Source of the DNA: Candidatus Galloscillospira excrementavium
GTDB taxonomy: Bacteria > Bacillota > Clostridia > Oscillospirales > Oscillospiraceae
Length of the DNA: 8,511 nt
Direction of reading: 5' to 3'
Assembly (NCBI GenBank): GCA_018711785.1
Contig: DVHW01000247.1
Coordinates: 1 to 8,511 of the forward strand
Shown here: positions 1 to 7,997 of the stretch, piece by piece
Numbering within the stretch: the stretch's first letter is position 1
How the letters are laid out: every line of letters begins with the position of its first letter
The notes under the pieces: generated by a model
Told to the model about the DNA's origin: nothing
What the model saw: only the letters and a program-made list of their open reading frames with translations
The model's database searches: none
Position numbers and translations under genes: made by a program

Positions 1-947
<947 letters not shown>

Positions 948-951
<4 letters not shown>

Positions 952-1802
952 CAAACCTGTTTCAAAAGCGCCGCTCCCGCCTGCTGGCCATGAAGGCCCT
1001 GCGGGGCAGCTACCTGCCCCCGGAGCAGATCATCACCTGCCCCGGCTGCGGGCGGGAGGTGCCCCGCAAAGAGGTGTCCGACGCCCTCTCGGTGTGCCCC
1101 AAGTGCGGCTACCACTGGCCCATCGGCGCCTATCTGCGGCTGAGTACAGTGCTGGACTCCGGCTCCTTCCGGGAGCTGAACCCCCGGCTGGCCGCCGGCG
1201 ACCCGCTCCGCTTCCCCGGCTATCCGGAGAAGCTCCGCCAGGCCAGCCGCAAGACCGGCCTGAACGAGGCGGCGGTCACCGCCACCGGGTGCATCCACGG
1301 CCGCCGCTGCGTGGTGGGAGTGCTGGACAGCCGCTTCCTCATGGGCAGCATGAGCGCCGCCGTGGGGGAACGGCTGACCCTGGCCATCGAGTTCGCCGCC
1401 AAAAACCGCCTGCCCCTCATCCTCTTTGCCGCCAGCGGCGGCGCCCGGATGCAGGAGGGCATTTTGTCCCTGATGCAGATGGCCAAGACCAGCGCCGCCC
1501 TAGCCCGCTTTGCAGAAAAGGGCCTGCTCTATGTCTCAGTGCTCACACACCCCACCACCGGCGGGGTGACGGCCAGCTTCGCCTCTCTGGGGGACATCAC
1601 CCTGGCCGAGCCCGGGGCCCTCATCGGCTTTGCCGGACCCCGCGTCATCGAGCAGACCATCGGCGAGAAGCTGCCCGAGGGCTTCCAGCGTGCCGAGTTC
1701 CAGCTGGAGCACGGTTTTGTGGACGCGGTGGTCCCCCGCGCCCAGTTGCGGGACACCCTGGGGGAGCTGCTGCTCCTCCACGAGAAAGGAGGGCGCCCAT
1801 GA
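948..1802 (+). CDS. accD: Acetyl-CoA carboxylase carboxyltransferase subunit beta
   Basis: Beta subunit of the carboxyltransferase half of acetyl-CoA carboxylase. With AccA it moves the carboxyl group from carboxybiotin to acetyl-CoA, giving malonyl-CoA. The 284-residue length fits the family (about 280-305). An N-terminal four-cysteine zinc ribbon is complete: C31, C34, C50 and C53, with the C-x2-C-x15-C-x2-C spacing known from E. coli AccD. The crotonase-fold core follows, with ASGGARMQEG at 162-171 and TTGGVTASFA at 203-212, then FAGPRVIEQTIGEKLPEGFQ near the C-terminus. The start is GTG at 948. It is supported by GGAGG at 936-940 with a 7-base spacer and by the GTGA overlap with the accC stop, typical of translational coupling. 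The stop overlaps the accA start by 4 bases (ATGA). No missing key residues are seen. Confidence 0.97.
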
Positions 1803-2617
1803 GTCAGCCCCTCACCGCCGCAGAGCGGCTCTCCATCGCACGCCATCCCCAGCGGCCCAATATCGAGGACTATATTGCCGCCCTCTTTCCCCACTTCTTC
1901 CCCCAGCGGGGGGACCGCTGTTATGGGGAGGACGAGGCCATTCTGGGGGGCGTGGCCCTCTTCCACGGCCGGCCGGTCACCGTCATCGGCACCAGGAAGG
2001 GGAAAACCCTGGAGGAGAATCTGCGCTGCAATTTCGGCATGCCCTCCCCGGAGGGCTACCGCAAGGCCCTGCGGCTGATGAAGCAGGCGGAGAAGTTCTC
2101 CCGGCCCGTCATCACCCTCATCGACACCTCGGGGGCCTACCCCGGCAAGGGGGCGGAGGAGCGGGGCCAGGGGGAGGCCATCGCCCGCAGCCTCTTTGAG
2201 ATGAGCCGCCTGACCGTGCCGGTCCTCGCCGTCATCACCGGGGAGGGCAACAGCGGCGGCGCCCTGGCCCTGGCGGTGGCCGACCGGGTGCTCATGCTGG
2301 AAAACGCGGTGTACGCCATCCTCTCCCCCGAGGGCTTCGCCTCCATCCTGTGGAAGGATCCCTCCCGCCGGGACGAGGCCTGCGAGGTCATGAAGCTCAC
2401 CGCCCCCGACCTGAAGGAGCTGGGGGTCATCGACGAGATCATCCCCGAGCCCGCCGGAGGCGCCCACCTGGCCCCGGAGATCCTGTTCCGGGAGGTGGAC
2501 CGGGCCCTCTCGGCCCAGCTGGCCCAGCTGGAGCGGCTGAAGGGCTCCGCCCTGACCGCGGCCCGCTACCAGAAATTCAGAAGGATGGGGGCCGCGGCCC
2601 CCAAGGAGGAAGCATGA
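1799..2617 (+). CDS. accA: Acetyl-CoA carboxylase carboxyltransferase subunit alpha
   Basis: Alpha subunit of the acetyl-CoA carboxylase carboxyltransferase, partner of AccD in an expected alpha2-beta2 complex. The protein has 272 residues, shorter than the ~319 of E. coli AccA. In this family the N-terminal helical region varies, and here it is reduced to about 35 residues. Visible signatures are the RPVITLIDTSGAYPG core at 102-116, GEGNSGGALALA at 148-159 (the oxyanion region of the crotonase fold) and SPEGFASILW at 176-185. The reading frame stays open upstream to 929, but the real start is ATG at 1799: AGGAGG at 1787-1792 sits 6 bases before it, and it makes an ATGA overlap with the accD stop. 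Equal, coupled production of alpha and beta fits the complex. The C-terminal tail is basic and then Ala/Glu-rich. The stop overlaps the fabH start. Confidence 0.97.
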   Translation: MSQPLTAAERLSIARHPQRPNIEDYIAALFPHFFPQRGDRCYGEDEAILGGVALFHGRPVTVIGTRKGKTLEENLRCNFGMPSPEGYRKALRLMKQAEKFSRPVITLIDTSGAYPGKGAEERGQGEAIARSLFEMSRLTVPVLAVITGEGNSGGALALAVADRVLMLENAVYAILSPEGFASILWKDPSRRDEACEVMKLTAPDLKELGVIDEIIPEPAGGAHLAPEILFREVDRALSAQLAQLERLKGSALTAARYQKFRRMGAAAPKEEA

Positions 2618-3564
2618 ACGGAATCAAGATCAGAGGCACCGGCCGCGGCGTCCCGGAGCACATCGTCACCAACGACGACCTGGCCAGGATCGTGGACACC
2701 AGCGACGAGTGGATCACCGCCCGCACCGGCATCCGCCACCGCCACCATCTGCAAGCGGGAGAGACCATCACCGATCTGACGGTGGCCGCCGCCCGGGGCG
2801 CGCTGGAGAAGGCCGGGGTCGCTCCGGAGGACATCGGCGCCTGCATCGTCGCCACCCTGACGCCGGAGACCCTGGTGCCCTCCGCCGCCTGCCAGGTGCA
2901 GCGGGCGCTGGGATTGCCCCACGACACTATTTGCTTTGACCTGAACGCCGCCTGCACCGGCTTTCTCTTCGCCCTGCACACCATGGAGTGCCTCTTAAAC
3001 GCCTCCCCCCGGAAGTTCGGGCTGGTCATCGGCGCGGAGAACCTGAGCCGGGTCACCAACTGGGCCGACCGGGGCACCTGCATCCTCTTCGGGGACGGGG
3101 CCGGGGCGGCGGTGGTGGAGTGCCGGGAGGGCTGGAGCTCCATCTCCGCTGTCCTGGGCTGCCACGGCACCGGCGGGATGCTCCGCATACCCGGCCCGGA
3201 GACCGGGGTACCCTGCCACGTCTACATGGAGGGCACCAAGGTCTTCAAGTTCGCCGTGGAGGCGGTGCCCTGGTGCATCGACCAGGTGCTCCACCGCGCC
3301 GGCCTGACCGTGGACGACGTGGACTTCTTCGTCTTTCACCAGGCCAATGCCCGCATCATCGACCTGGCGGTGCGGAAGTACCGCATCCCCCAGGAGAAGT
3401 ACTACAAAAACATCGGCGAGTACGGCAACACCTCCGCCGCCAGCGTCCCGCTGGTCCTCAGCGAGCTGGAGGAGAGCGGCCGGGTGGGTCCCGGCAGCCG
3501 GGTGCTGACCGTGGCCTTCGGCGGCGGCCTCACCTGGGGCGGCGCCGTAGTCGAATTCGCGTAA
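2614..3564 (+). CDS. fabH: Beta-ketoacyl-ACP synthase III (FabH)
   Basis: Initiating condensing enzyme: it joins an acyl-CoA primer to malonyl-ACP and so starts each chain. At 316 residues it has the normal family length. The thiolase-fold catalytic triad is intact: C114 in NAACTGF, H242 in FHQANARI and N272 in EYGNTSAASVP. DTSDEWITARTGI near residues 28-40 (CoA-binding Trp/Arg) and the C-terminal AFGGGLTWGGA also match FabH. In FabH of E. coli, Phe87 lines the primer pocket. The aligned position here is Val88 (ETLVPSAACQ), which may widen the pocket. The start is ATG at 2614: AAGGAGG at 2603-2609 lies 4 bases upstream, and the ATGA overlaps the accA stop. The frame is open further upstream to 2350, but that stretch is an accA shadow. 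In many Bacillota acpP follows fabH; here fabK follows after only 9 bases. Confidence 0.97.
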   Translation: MNGIKIRGTGRGVPEHIVTNDDLARIVDTSDEWITARTGIRHRHHLQAGETITDLTVAAARGALEKAGVAPEDIGACIVATLTPETLVPSAACQVQRALGLPHDTICFDLNAACTGFLFALHTMECLLNASPRKFGLVIGAENLSRVTNWADRGTCILFGDGAGAAVVECREGWSSISAVLGCHGTGGMLRIPGPETGVPCHVYMEGTKVFKFAVEAVPWCIDQVLHRAGLTVDDVDFFVFHQANARIIDLAVRKYRIPQEKYYKNIGEYGNTSAASVPLVLSELEESGRVGPGSRVLTVAFGGGLTWGGAVVEFA

Positions 3565-3573
3565 GGAGGCCCC

Positions 3574-4515
3574 ATGACAAAGCTGAACGAACTGCTGGGG
3601 ACCGAGTTCCCCATCATCCAGGGCGGCATGGCCAACATCGCCACCGGCACCTTTGCCGCCGACTGCTCCAACGCCGGGGCTCTGGGGGTCATCGCCACCG
3701 GCTCCCTCCGCTCCGCCGGGGAGCTGCGGGAGCACATCCAGGCCTGCCGGGCGCGCACCGGCAAGCCCTTCGGCGTCAACCTGATGCTGATGAACCCCTG
3801 CGCCGACGCCTTCGCCCAGGTCATCCTGGAGGAGCGCGTCCCCGTGGTGACCACCGGGGCGGGCAACCCGGGCAAATACATCCCCAAGTGGAAGGGGGCC
3901 GGCATCAAAGTCCTCCCTGTGGTGGCCGCCTCCATCCTGGCCATCCGGCTGGAGCGGGCCGGGGCCGACGCCATCATCGCTGAGGGCACCGAGTCCGGCG
4001 GCCATGTGGGCGAGATGGCCACCATGGCCCTGGTGCCCCAGGTGGCGGACGCGGTGGACATGCCCGTCATCGCCGCCGGCGGCATCGCCGACGGCCGCCA
4101 GTTCGCCGCCGCCCTGGCCCTGGGGGCCTGCGGCGTGCAGGTGGGCACCTGCCTGCTGGCCAGCCGGGAGTGCCCCATCCACGACAACTACAAGCAGGCC
4201 CTCCTGAAGGCCAAGGACAGCGACACCGCCGTCACCGGCCGCAGCGTGGGCGGCCCGGTGCGGGTGCTGAAGAACAAGATGACCCGGCAATACCTCCAGC
4301 TGGAGAAGCAGGGGGCGGGCCTGGAGGAGCTAGAGAGGTTCACCCTGGGCAGCCTGCGCCGGGCGGTGTTCGACGGGGACACCGACACCGGCAGCCTGAT
4401 GGCCGGCCAGGTGGCGGGGATGCTCCATGAGATCCGCCCCCTGCGGGAGATCTTCACCTCGCTGGTCAATGACGGCCGCCGGGTGCTGGAGGAGACCTGG
4501 GAGGGATGGAAATGA
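3574..4515 (+). CDS. fabK: Enoyl-ACP reductase II, FMN-dependent (FabK)
   Basis: Final reductive step of each elongation cycle: trans-2-enoyl-ACP is reduced to acyl-ACP by an FMN flavoprotein of the nitronate monooxygenase-like TIM-barrel family. It is unrelated to the short-chain reductase FabI. The 313 residues match FabK (about 310-325). Visible are the N-terminal FPIIQGGMA, the AEGTESGGHVGEM segment with H144 at the position of the catalytic His of S. pneumoniae FabK, PVIAAGGIADGRQ (FMN phosphate region) and GVQVGTCLLAS. The ESGGH motif and fab context favour FabK over a generic 2-nitropropane dioxygenase. AAGGAGG at 3563-3569 lies 4 bases before the ATG. FabK enzymes are known to be insensitive to triclosan, and no FabI is encoded here. 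The stop overlaps the preferred fabD start (ATGA at 4512-4515). Confidence 0.96.
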   Translation: MTKLNELLGTEFPIIQGGMANIATGTFAADCSNAGALGVIATGSLRSAGELREHIQACRARTGKPFGVNLMLMNPCADAFAQVILEERVPVVTTGAGNPGKYIPKWKGAGIKVLPVVAASILAIRLERAGADAIIAEGTESGGHVGEMATMALVPQVADAVDMPVIAAGGIADGRQFAAALALGACGVQVGTCLLASRECPIHDNYKQALLKAKDSDTAVTGRSVGGPVRVLKNKMTRQYLQLEKQGAGLEELERFTLGSLRRAVFDGDTDTGSLMAGQVAGMLHEIRPLREIFTSLVNDGRRVLEETWEGWK

Positions 4516-5456
4516 AGCTGGGCTTTCTGTACGCCGGCCAGGGCAGCCAGCACCCCGGCATGGGGGCCGACCTCTACGCGGCCTGCCCCGCCTTCCGCGC
4601 CGTGCTGGACGGGGCGGACGTGGGCTTTGACCTGAAGGCGGTCTCCTTCTCCGACCCGGACGGGGTCCTGAACCAGACCCGGTACACCCAGCCCTGCATG
4701 GTGGCCTTTGCCGCCGGGCTGACGGCGGTGCTGCGGGAGCTGGGCGTCACCCCCGCCGCGGCCCTGGGCCTGTCCCTGGGGGAGTACTCCGCCCTCCATG
4801 CCGCCGGGGTGTTTGACGCCCGGACCGCCGTGGAACTGGCCGCCTTCCGGGGCCGGGCCATGGAGGAGGCCGCCGCCGGAGTTGAGAGCGCCATGGTGGC
4901 GGTGCTGGGCCTGGACCGGGAGAAGCTCCAGGCCGCCTGCGAGACCGCCGCGGCCCTGGGTGTGGCGACCATCGCCAACTACAACTGCCCTGGACAGCTG
5001 GTCATCGGCGGGGAGAAGGCCGCCGTGGAGCGCGCCGCCGCCCTGGCCAAGGAGGCGGGGGCCCGGCGCTGTATGCCCCTGAAGGTGAGCGGGCCCTTCC
5101 ACACCCCCCTCATGGCCCCCGCCGGGGAGGCCCTGCGCCGGCGCTTTGCCGGCATGACCTTCCACGCGCCCACCATCCCGGTGCTCTTCAACTGCCTGGG
5201 CGGCCCCATGGGAGAGGGGGACACCATCCCCGAACTGCTGGTGCGCCAGGTTCAGAGCAGCGTCTACCTGGAGGACTCCCTCCGGGCGGTGGCACAGATG
5301 GGGCTGGACGCCCTGGTGGAGATCGGGCCGGGGAAGGTCCTCAGCGGCTTTGTCCGCAAGACCGTGCCCGAGATACCCGTGTTCCCGGTGGAGACCGCGG
5401 AGGAAGCGGCCGCCCTGCCGGAGAAGCTGGCCCAGTGGAAGGAGGAGCACACATGA
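4512..5456 (+). CDS. fabD: Malonyl-CoA:ACP S-malonyltransferase (FabD)
   Basis: Transfers malonyl from malonyl-CoA to acyl carrier protein, feeding FabH and FabF. With the start chosen here it has 314 residues, normal for FabD. The N-terminal YAGQGSQHPGMG is the first active-site loop. The nucleophile is S88 in GLSLGEYSA, the substrate-carboxylate Arg is likely R113 in AFRGRAMEEA, and the catalytic His is H197 in GPFHTPLM. NYNCPGQLVIGG at 157-167 and EIGPGKVLSGF near 270-280 are also typical. Two in-frame ATGs lie close together, at 4506 and 4512. I prefer 4512 because GGGAGG at 4499-4504 is then 7 bases away and an ATGA overlap with fabK arises; from 4506 the same motif is almost adjacent. 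The difference is only two residues. The stop overlaps the fabG start. Confidence 0.96.
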   Translation: MKLGFLYAGQGSQHPGMGADLYAACPAFRAVLDGADVGFDLKAVSFSDPDGVLNQTRYTQPCMVAFAAGLTAVLRELGVTPAAALGLSLGEYSALHAAGVFDARTAVELAAFRGRAMEEAAAGVESAMVAVLGLDREKLQAACETAAALGVATIANYNCPGQLVIGGEKAAVERAAALAKEAGARRCMPLKVSGPFHTPLMAPAGEALRRRFAGMTFHAPTIPVLFNCLGGPMGEGDTIPELLVRQVQSSVYLEDSLRAVAQMGLDALVEIGPGKVLSGFVRKTVPEIPVFPVETAEEAAALPEKLAQWKEEHT

Positions 5457-6196
5457 ACTTTACCGACAGGATCGCCGTGGTGACCGGCGGCAGCCGGGGC
5501 ATCGGCCGGGCAATCTGCCTGGAGCTGGCCCGAAGGGGCGCCCATGTGGCGCTGTGCTACGCGGGCAACGAGGCCGCGGCCAAGGAGACCGTGGCCGCCT
5601 GTGAGGCCGAAGGGGCCCGGGCCATGGCTGTGCGGTGCGACGTATCGGACGAGTCCCAGGTAAAGGCCCTGATGGACGCCGCCCTGAAGGAGTTCGGCCG
5701 CATTGACATCCTGGTGAACAACGCCGGCATCACCCGGGACGGCCTGCTGATGACCATGAAGGAGGCCGACTTCGACGCCGTGCTGGACGCCAACCTGAAG
5801 GGTGCCTTCCTCTGCATGAAGGCGGTGTCCCGCCCCATGATGAAACAGCGCTACGGCCGCATCGTCAACCTGAGCTCAGTGGTGGGCCTGCGGGGCAACG
5901 CCGGCCAGGCCAATTACGCCGCCAGCAAGGCCGGGCTCATCGGCCTTACCAAGTCGGCGGCCAAGGAGCTGGCCTCCCGGGGCATTACGGTCAACGCGGT
6001 GGCCCCCGGGTTCATCGACACCGACATGACCGCCGCCCTGCCCGAGGCGGCCCGGACCGCCCTCTTCGCCTCCATCCCCGCCGGCCGCCTGGGCCGGGCG
6101 GAGGAGGTGGCCCGGGCGGTGGCCTTCCTGGCCAGCGAGGCGTCCGCCTACCTCACCGGCCAGGTCCTGGCGGTGGACGGCGGCATGGCCATGTGA
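5453..6196 (+). CDS. fabG: 3-oxoacyl-ACP reductase (FabG)
   Basis: NADPH-dependent ketoreductase of the elongation cycle, turning beta-ketoacyl-ACP into (R)-3-hydroxyacyl-ACP. It is a classical short-chain dehydrogenase of 247 residues, the usual FabG length. The Rossmann nucleotide motif TGGSRGIG is at 11-18, NNAG at 89-92, and the catalytic tetrad is N114, S142, Y155 and K159 (YAASK). PGFIDTDMT at 185-193 and the C-terminal LTGQVLAVDGGMAM complete the pattern. Position in a fab operon separates it from the many other short-chain dehydrogenases. The start is ATG at 5453: AAGGAGG at 5439-5445 is 7 bases upstream, and ATGA overlaps the fabD stop. A GTG at 5435 in the same frame would read through that ribosome binding site and is unlikely. 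Confidence 0.96.
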   Translation: MNFTDRIAVVTGGSRGIGRAICLELARRGAHVALCYAGNEAAAKETVAACEAEGARAMAVRCDVSDESQVKALMDAALKEFGRIDILVNNAGITRDGLLMTMKEADFDAVLDANLKGAFLCMKAVSRPMMKQRYGRIVNLSSVVGLRGNAGQANYAASKAGLIGLTKSAAKELASRGITVNAVAPGFIDTDMTAALPEAARTALFASIPAGRLGRAEEVARAVAFLASEASAYLTGQVLAVDGGMAM

Positions 6197-6212
6197 GAAA
6201 CCAAGGGTTCTT

Positions 6213-6227
6213 AAGGAGCAGAAGGAG
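6213..6227 (+). promoter_or_regulatory. Two tandem Shine-Dalgarno motifs before fabF
   Basis: The 37-base gap between fabG and fabF contains AAGGAG twice, at 6213-6218 and 6222-6227, exactly 9 bases apart. The second is 6 bases from the fabF ATG and should be the working site. The first is 15 bases away and may act as a standby site or be a chance purine-rich repeat. No promoter-like element is visible in the gap. This is the longest gap between biosynthetic genes in the window, so fabF is the gene least coupled to the one before it. Confidence 0.5.
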
Positions 6228-6233
6228 TTTGCT

Positions 6234-7481
6234 ATGAACGAGAAACGAAGAGTGGTCATCACCGGCCTGGGCGCCGTCACCCCCCTGGGCCTGAACACCC
6301 CGGACAGCTGGCAGGCGGTGAAGGACGGGGTGTGCGGCATCGCCCCCATCACCCAGTACGACTGCACGGAGCAGAAGGTCAAGCTGGCCGCCGAGGTCAA
6401 GGGCTTTGTCCCCGAGGACTACCTGCCCCGGCCGGAGGCCAAGCGCATGGGCCGGTTCACCCAGTTTGCCGTGGTGGCCGCCCAGGAGGCCCTCGCCGAC
6501 GCCGGCTTCCAGCCTGAAGAGGCCGACCTGGACCGCTGCGGCGTCATTGTCTCCAGCGGCATCGGCGGGCAGTCTATCACGGAGGAGGAGCACTCCCGGG
6601 GCCTGGAGCGGGGCTGGGACAAGCTCTCCCCCTTCTATATCCCAACCACCATCTGCAACATGGCCGCCGGACAGATCGCCATCCGCTCCGGCTTCCGGGG
6701 CATGTGTACCTGCCCGGTGACCGCCTGCGCCGGGGGCAGCAACGCCGTGGGGGACGCCTTCCACTATATCCGGGACGGCTACGCCGAGGTGATGCTCTGC
6801 GGCGGCACCGAGGCCGCCATCACCCCCATGGCCATCGGGGGCTTCACCTCCATGAAGGCCCTGAGCACCAGCGGGGACCCGGCCCGGGCCTCTATTCCCT
6901 TTGACGCGGAGCGCAGCGGCTTTGTCATGGGCGAGGGGGCGGCCGTCCTCCTGCTGGAGGAACTGGAGCACGCCAAAGCCCGGGGGGCCAAGATCTACGC
7001 CGAGGTGGTGGGCTACGGCGCCACCTGCGACGCCTACCACATGACCGCCCCTGCCCCCGACGGCCGGGGCGGCGCCAGGGCCATGGCGAATGCCCTGGCC
7101 GACGCCGGGGTGGCCCCGGAGGAGGTGGACTACATCAACGCCCACGGCACCTCCACCCCCCTCAACGACGCAGGGGAGACCGCCGCGGTCAAGGCGGTCT
7201 TTGCTGACCACGCCCGCCGCCTGATGATCAGCTCCACCAAATCCATGACCGGCCACATGCTGGGGGCCGCCGGGGCGGTGGAGGCCCTGTTCACCGCCCT
7301 GGCCCTGCGGGACGGCTTCGTCCCCGCCACCATCCACTACCAGGTGCCCGACCCGGCCTGCGACCTGGACGTGGTGCCCAATGAGGGCCGGGAGGTTCCC
7401 CTGCGCTATGCCCTGTCCAACTCCCTCGGCTTCGGGGGTCACAACGCCACCCTGCTGCTGAAGAAATGGGAGGTGGACTAA
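6234..7481 (+). CDS. fabF: Beta-ketoacyl-ACP synthase II (FabF)
   Basis: Main elongating condensing enzyme: it adds malonyl-ACP to a growing acyl-ACP. At 415 residues it has the usual length for FabF (about 410-415). The Cys-His-His triad is complete: C165 in PVTACAGGSN, H304 in INAHGTSTPLND and H341 in KSMTGHMLGAAG, with the supporting lysine at K336. The C-terminal NSLGFGGHNA contains the gating Phe (F400) and glycine loop. VVITGLGAVTPLG at the N-terminus is also typical. The nucleophile loop reads CAGGSN where many relatives have CA(T/S/A)GTN. This is a small change just after the catalytic Cys, probably still functional. No other elongation-type KAS is visible, so FabF may carry all elongation. 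The ATG at 6234 is set by AAGGAG at 6222-6227. The fabZ ATG begins immediately after the TAA stop. Confidence 0.97.
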   Translation: MNEKRRVVITGLGAVTPLGLNTPDSWQAVKDGVCGIAPITQYDCTEQKVKLAAEVKGFVPEDYLPRPEAKRMGRFTQFAVVAAQEALADAGFQPEEADLDRCGVIVSSGIGGQSITEEEHSRGLERGWDKLSPFYIPTTICNMAAGQIAIRSGFRGMCTCPVTACAGGSNAVGDAFHYIRDGYAEVMLCGGTEAAITPMAIGGFTSMKALSTSGDPARASIPFDAERSGFVMGEGAAVLLLEELEHAKARGAKIYAEVVGYGATCDAYHMTAPAPDGRGGARAMANALADAGVAPEEVDYINAHGTSTPLNDAGETAAVKAVFADHARRLMISSTKSMTGHMLGAAGAVEALFTALALRDGFVPATIHYQVPDPACDLDVVPNEGREVPLRYALSNSLGFGGHNATLLLKKWEVD

Positions 7482-7910
7482 ATGGAACTCAACTCCAATC
7501 AGATCGCCGAGCTGCTCCCCCACCGCTACCCCTTCGCCCTGGTGGACCGCATCACCGACTATGAGAGCGGCCAGTGGGCCAAGGGCATCAAGTGCGTCAG
7601 CGTCAACGAGCCCTTCTTCTGCGGCCACTTCCCCCAGGAGCACGTCATGCCCGGCGTACTCATCCTGGAGGCCCTGGCCCAGGTGGGGGCGGTGGCCATC
7701 CTCTCCCTGCCGGAGAACCGGGGGAAGATCGCCCTGTTCGGCGGGGTGAAGCAGGCCCGCTTCAAGCGGAAGGTCATCCCCGGGGATGTGCTGGAGCTGG
7801 AGTGTACCCTCACCAAGCGGCGGGGCCCGGTGGGATACGGGGCGTGCACCGCGAAGGTAAACGGCGAGGTGGCCTGCACCGCCGAGCTGCTCTTTGCCGT
7901 GCAATCGTAA
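7482..7910 (+). CDS. fabZ: 3-hydroxyacyl-ACP dehydratase (FabZ)
   Basis: Hotdog-fold dehydratase that removes water from (R)-3-hydroxyacyl-ACP to give trans-2-enoyl-ACP, the substrate of FabK. The 142 residues match Fab[15 protein letters not shown] at 11-24 is the hallmark N-terminal motif. The active site is H49 in FFCGHFP and E63 in [10 protein letters not shown]; Glu rather than Asp at that position indicates FabZ and not the FabA isomerase. Typical FabZ reads GHFPxxPVMPG, whereas here the position before VMPG is His (QEHVMPG). The start is ATG at 7482, directly after the fabF TAA, with GGAGGT at 7469-7474 inside the end of fabF and a 7-base spacer. It is the last biosynthetic gene of the operon, and a weak terminator-like hairpin spans its stop codon. 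Confidence 0.96.
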   Translation: MELNSNQIAELLPHRYPFALVDRITDYESGQWAKGIKCVSVNEPFFCGHFPQEHVMPGVLILEALAQVGAVAILSLPENRGKIALFGGVKQARFKRKVIPGDVLELECTLTKRRGPVGYGACTAKVNGEVACTAELLFAVQS

Positions 7911-7928
7911 GAACCGGTTGCCCTTTTT
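7901..7928 (+). terminator. Weak intrinsic-terminator-like hairpin at the fabZ stop
   Basis: GCAATCG at 7901-7907 can pair with CGGTTGC at 7915-7921, a 7-bp stem with one G-U pair and a 7-base loop that contains the fabZ TAA. Two C residues and then five T residues (7924-7928) follow. The order stem, loop, T-run fits a rho-independent terminator, but the stem is short and the T-run short and displaced by two bases, so only partial termination is expected. It would let some operon transcripts read into the regulator gene. Confidence 0.4.
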
Positions 7929-7946
7929 CCCGAAAATCGCTATAAT
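7918..7946 (+). promoter_or_regulatory. Sigma-A-type promoter for the regulator gene
   Basis: A perfect -10 hexamer TATAAT lies at 7941-7946. TTGCCC at 7918-7923 matches the -35 consensus at four of six positions, and the spacer is exactly 17 bases. It sits in the only AT-richer pocket of an otherwise very GC-rich window and points toward the MarR-family gene, with transcription expected to start near 7953. The leader would then be about 70 bases. It implies that the regulator can be expressed independently of the fab operon. The -35 overlaps the terminator-like stem. Confidence 0.72.
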
Positions 7947-7955
7947 GTGACATAG
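7940..7955. promoter_or_regulatory. Possible operator overlapping the -10 and start site
   Basis: CTAT and ATAG form the ends of a 16-bp interrupted dyad (7940-7955) that covers the -10 element. Nested in it, ATGT-G-ACAT (7945-7953) is a perfect 9-base odd palindrome near the expected start of transcription. MarR-family dimers bind dyads of roughly this size, often over their own promoters, so autoregulation here is plausible. The dyad is weak and does not match a FabT box that I can recall, so this is a guess from position and symmetry. Confidence 0.25.
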
Positions 7956-7973
7956 AACGTGCAGGTATCCCCG

Positions 7974-7997
7974 CCCCGGCGACACGCTTTGCCGGGG
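7974..7997 (+). promoter_or_regulatory. GC-rich hairpin in the regulator's leader
   Basis: CCCCGGC at 7974-7980 and GCCGGGG at 7991-7997 form a perfect 7-bp all-GC stem with a 10-base loop. It lies in the predicted transcript leader, ending about 6 bases before the AGGAAAGAGGG ribosome binding region. No T-run follows, so it is not an intrinsic terminator. It may control translation or message stability, and it competes with a second pairing described in the findings. Confidence 0.5.

Noticed and set aside
2350..2613. Upstream extension of the fabH frame
   Set aside because: It is an out-of-frame reading of the end of accA; FabH homology and the ribosome binding site start at 2614.
2995..4290. 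A 431-codon minus-strand open frame opposite fabH and fabK
   Set aside because: Same compositional shadow effect; no family motif, and both plus-strand genes have full catalytic residues.
4506..4511. Alternative fabD start at ATG 4506
   Set aside because: GGGAGGG would be directly adjacent to this ATG; the ATG at 4512 has proper spacing and a stop-start overlap. I cannot exclude it, but the protein differs by only two residues.
7912..7919. AACCGGTT perfect 8-bp palindrome as an operator
   Set aside because: Too short for a MarR site, and better explained as part of the terminator-like stem; 8-bp palindromes are common by chance.
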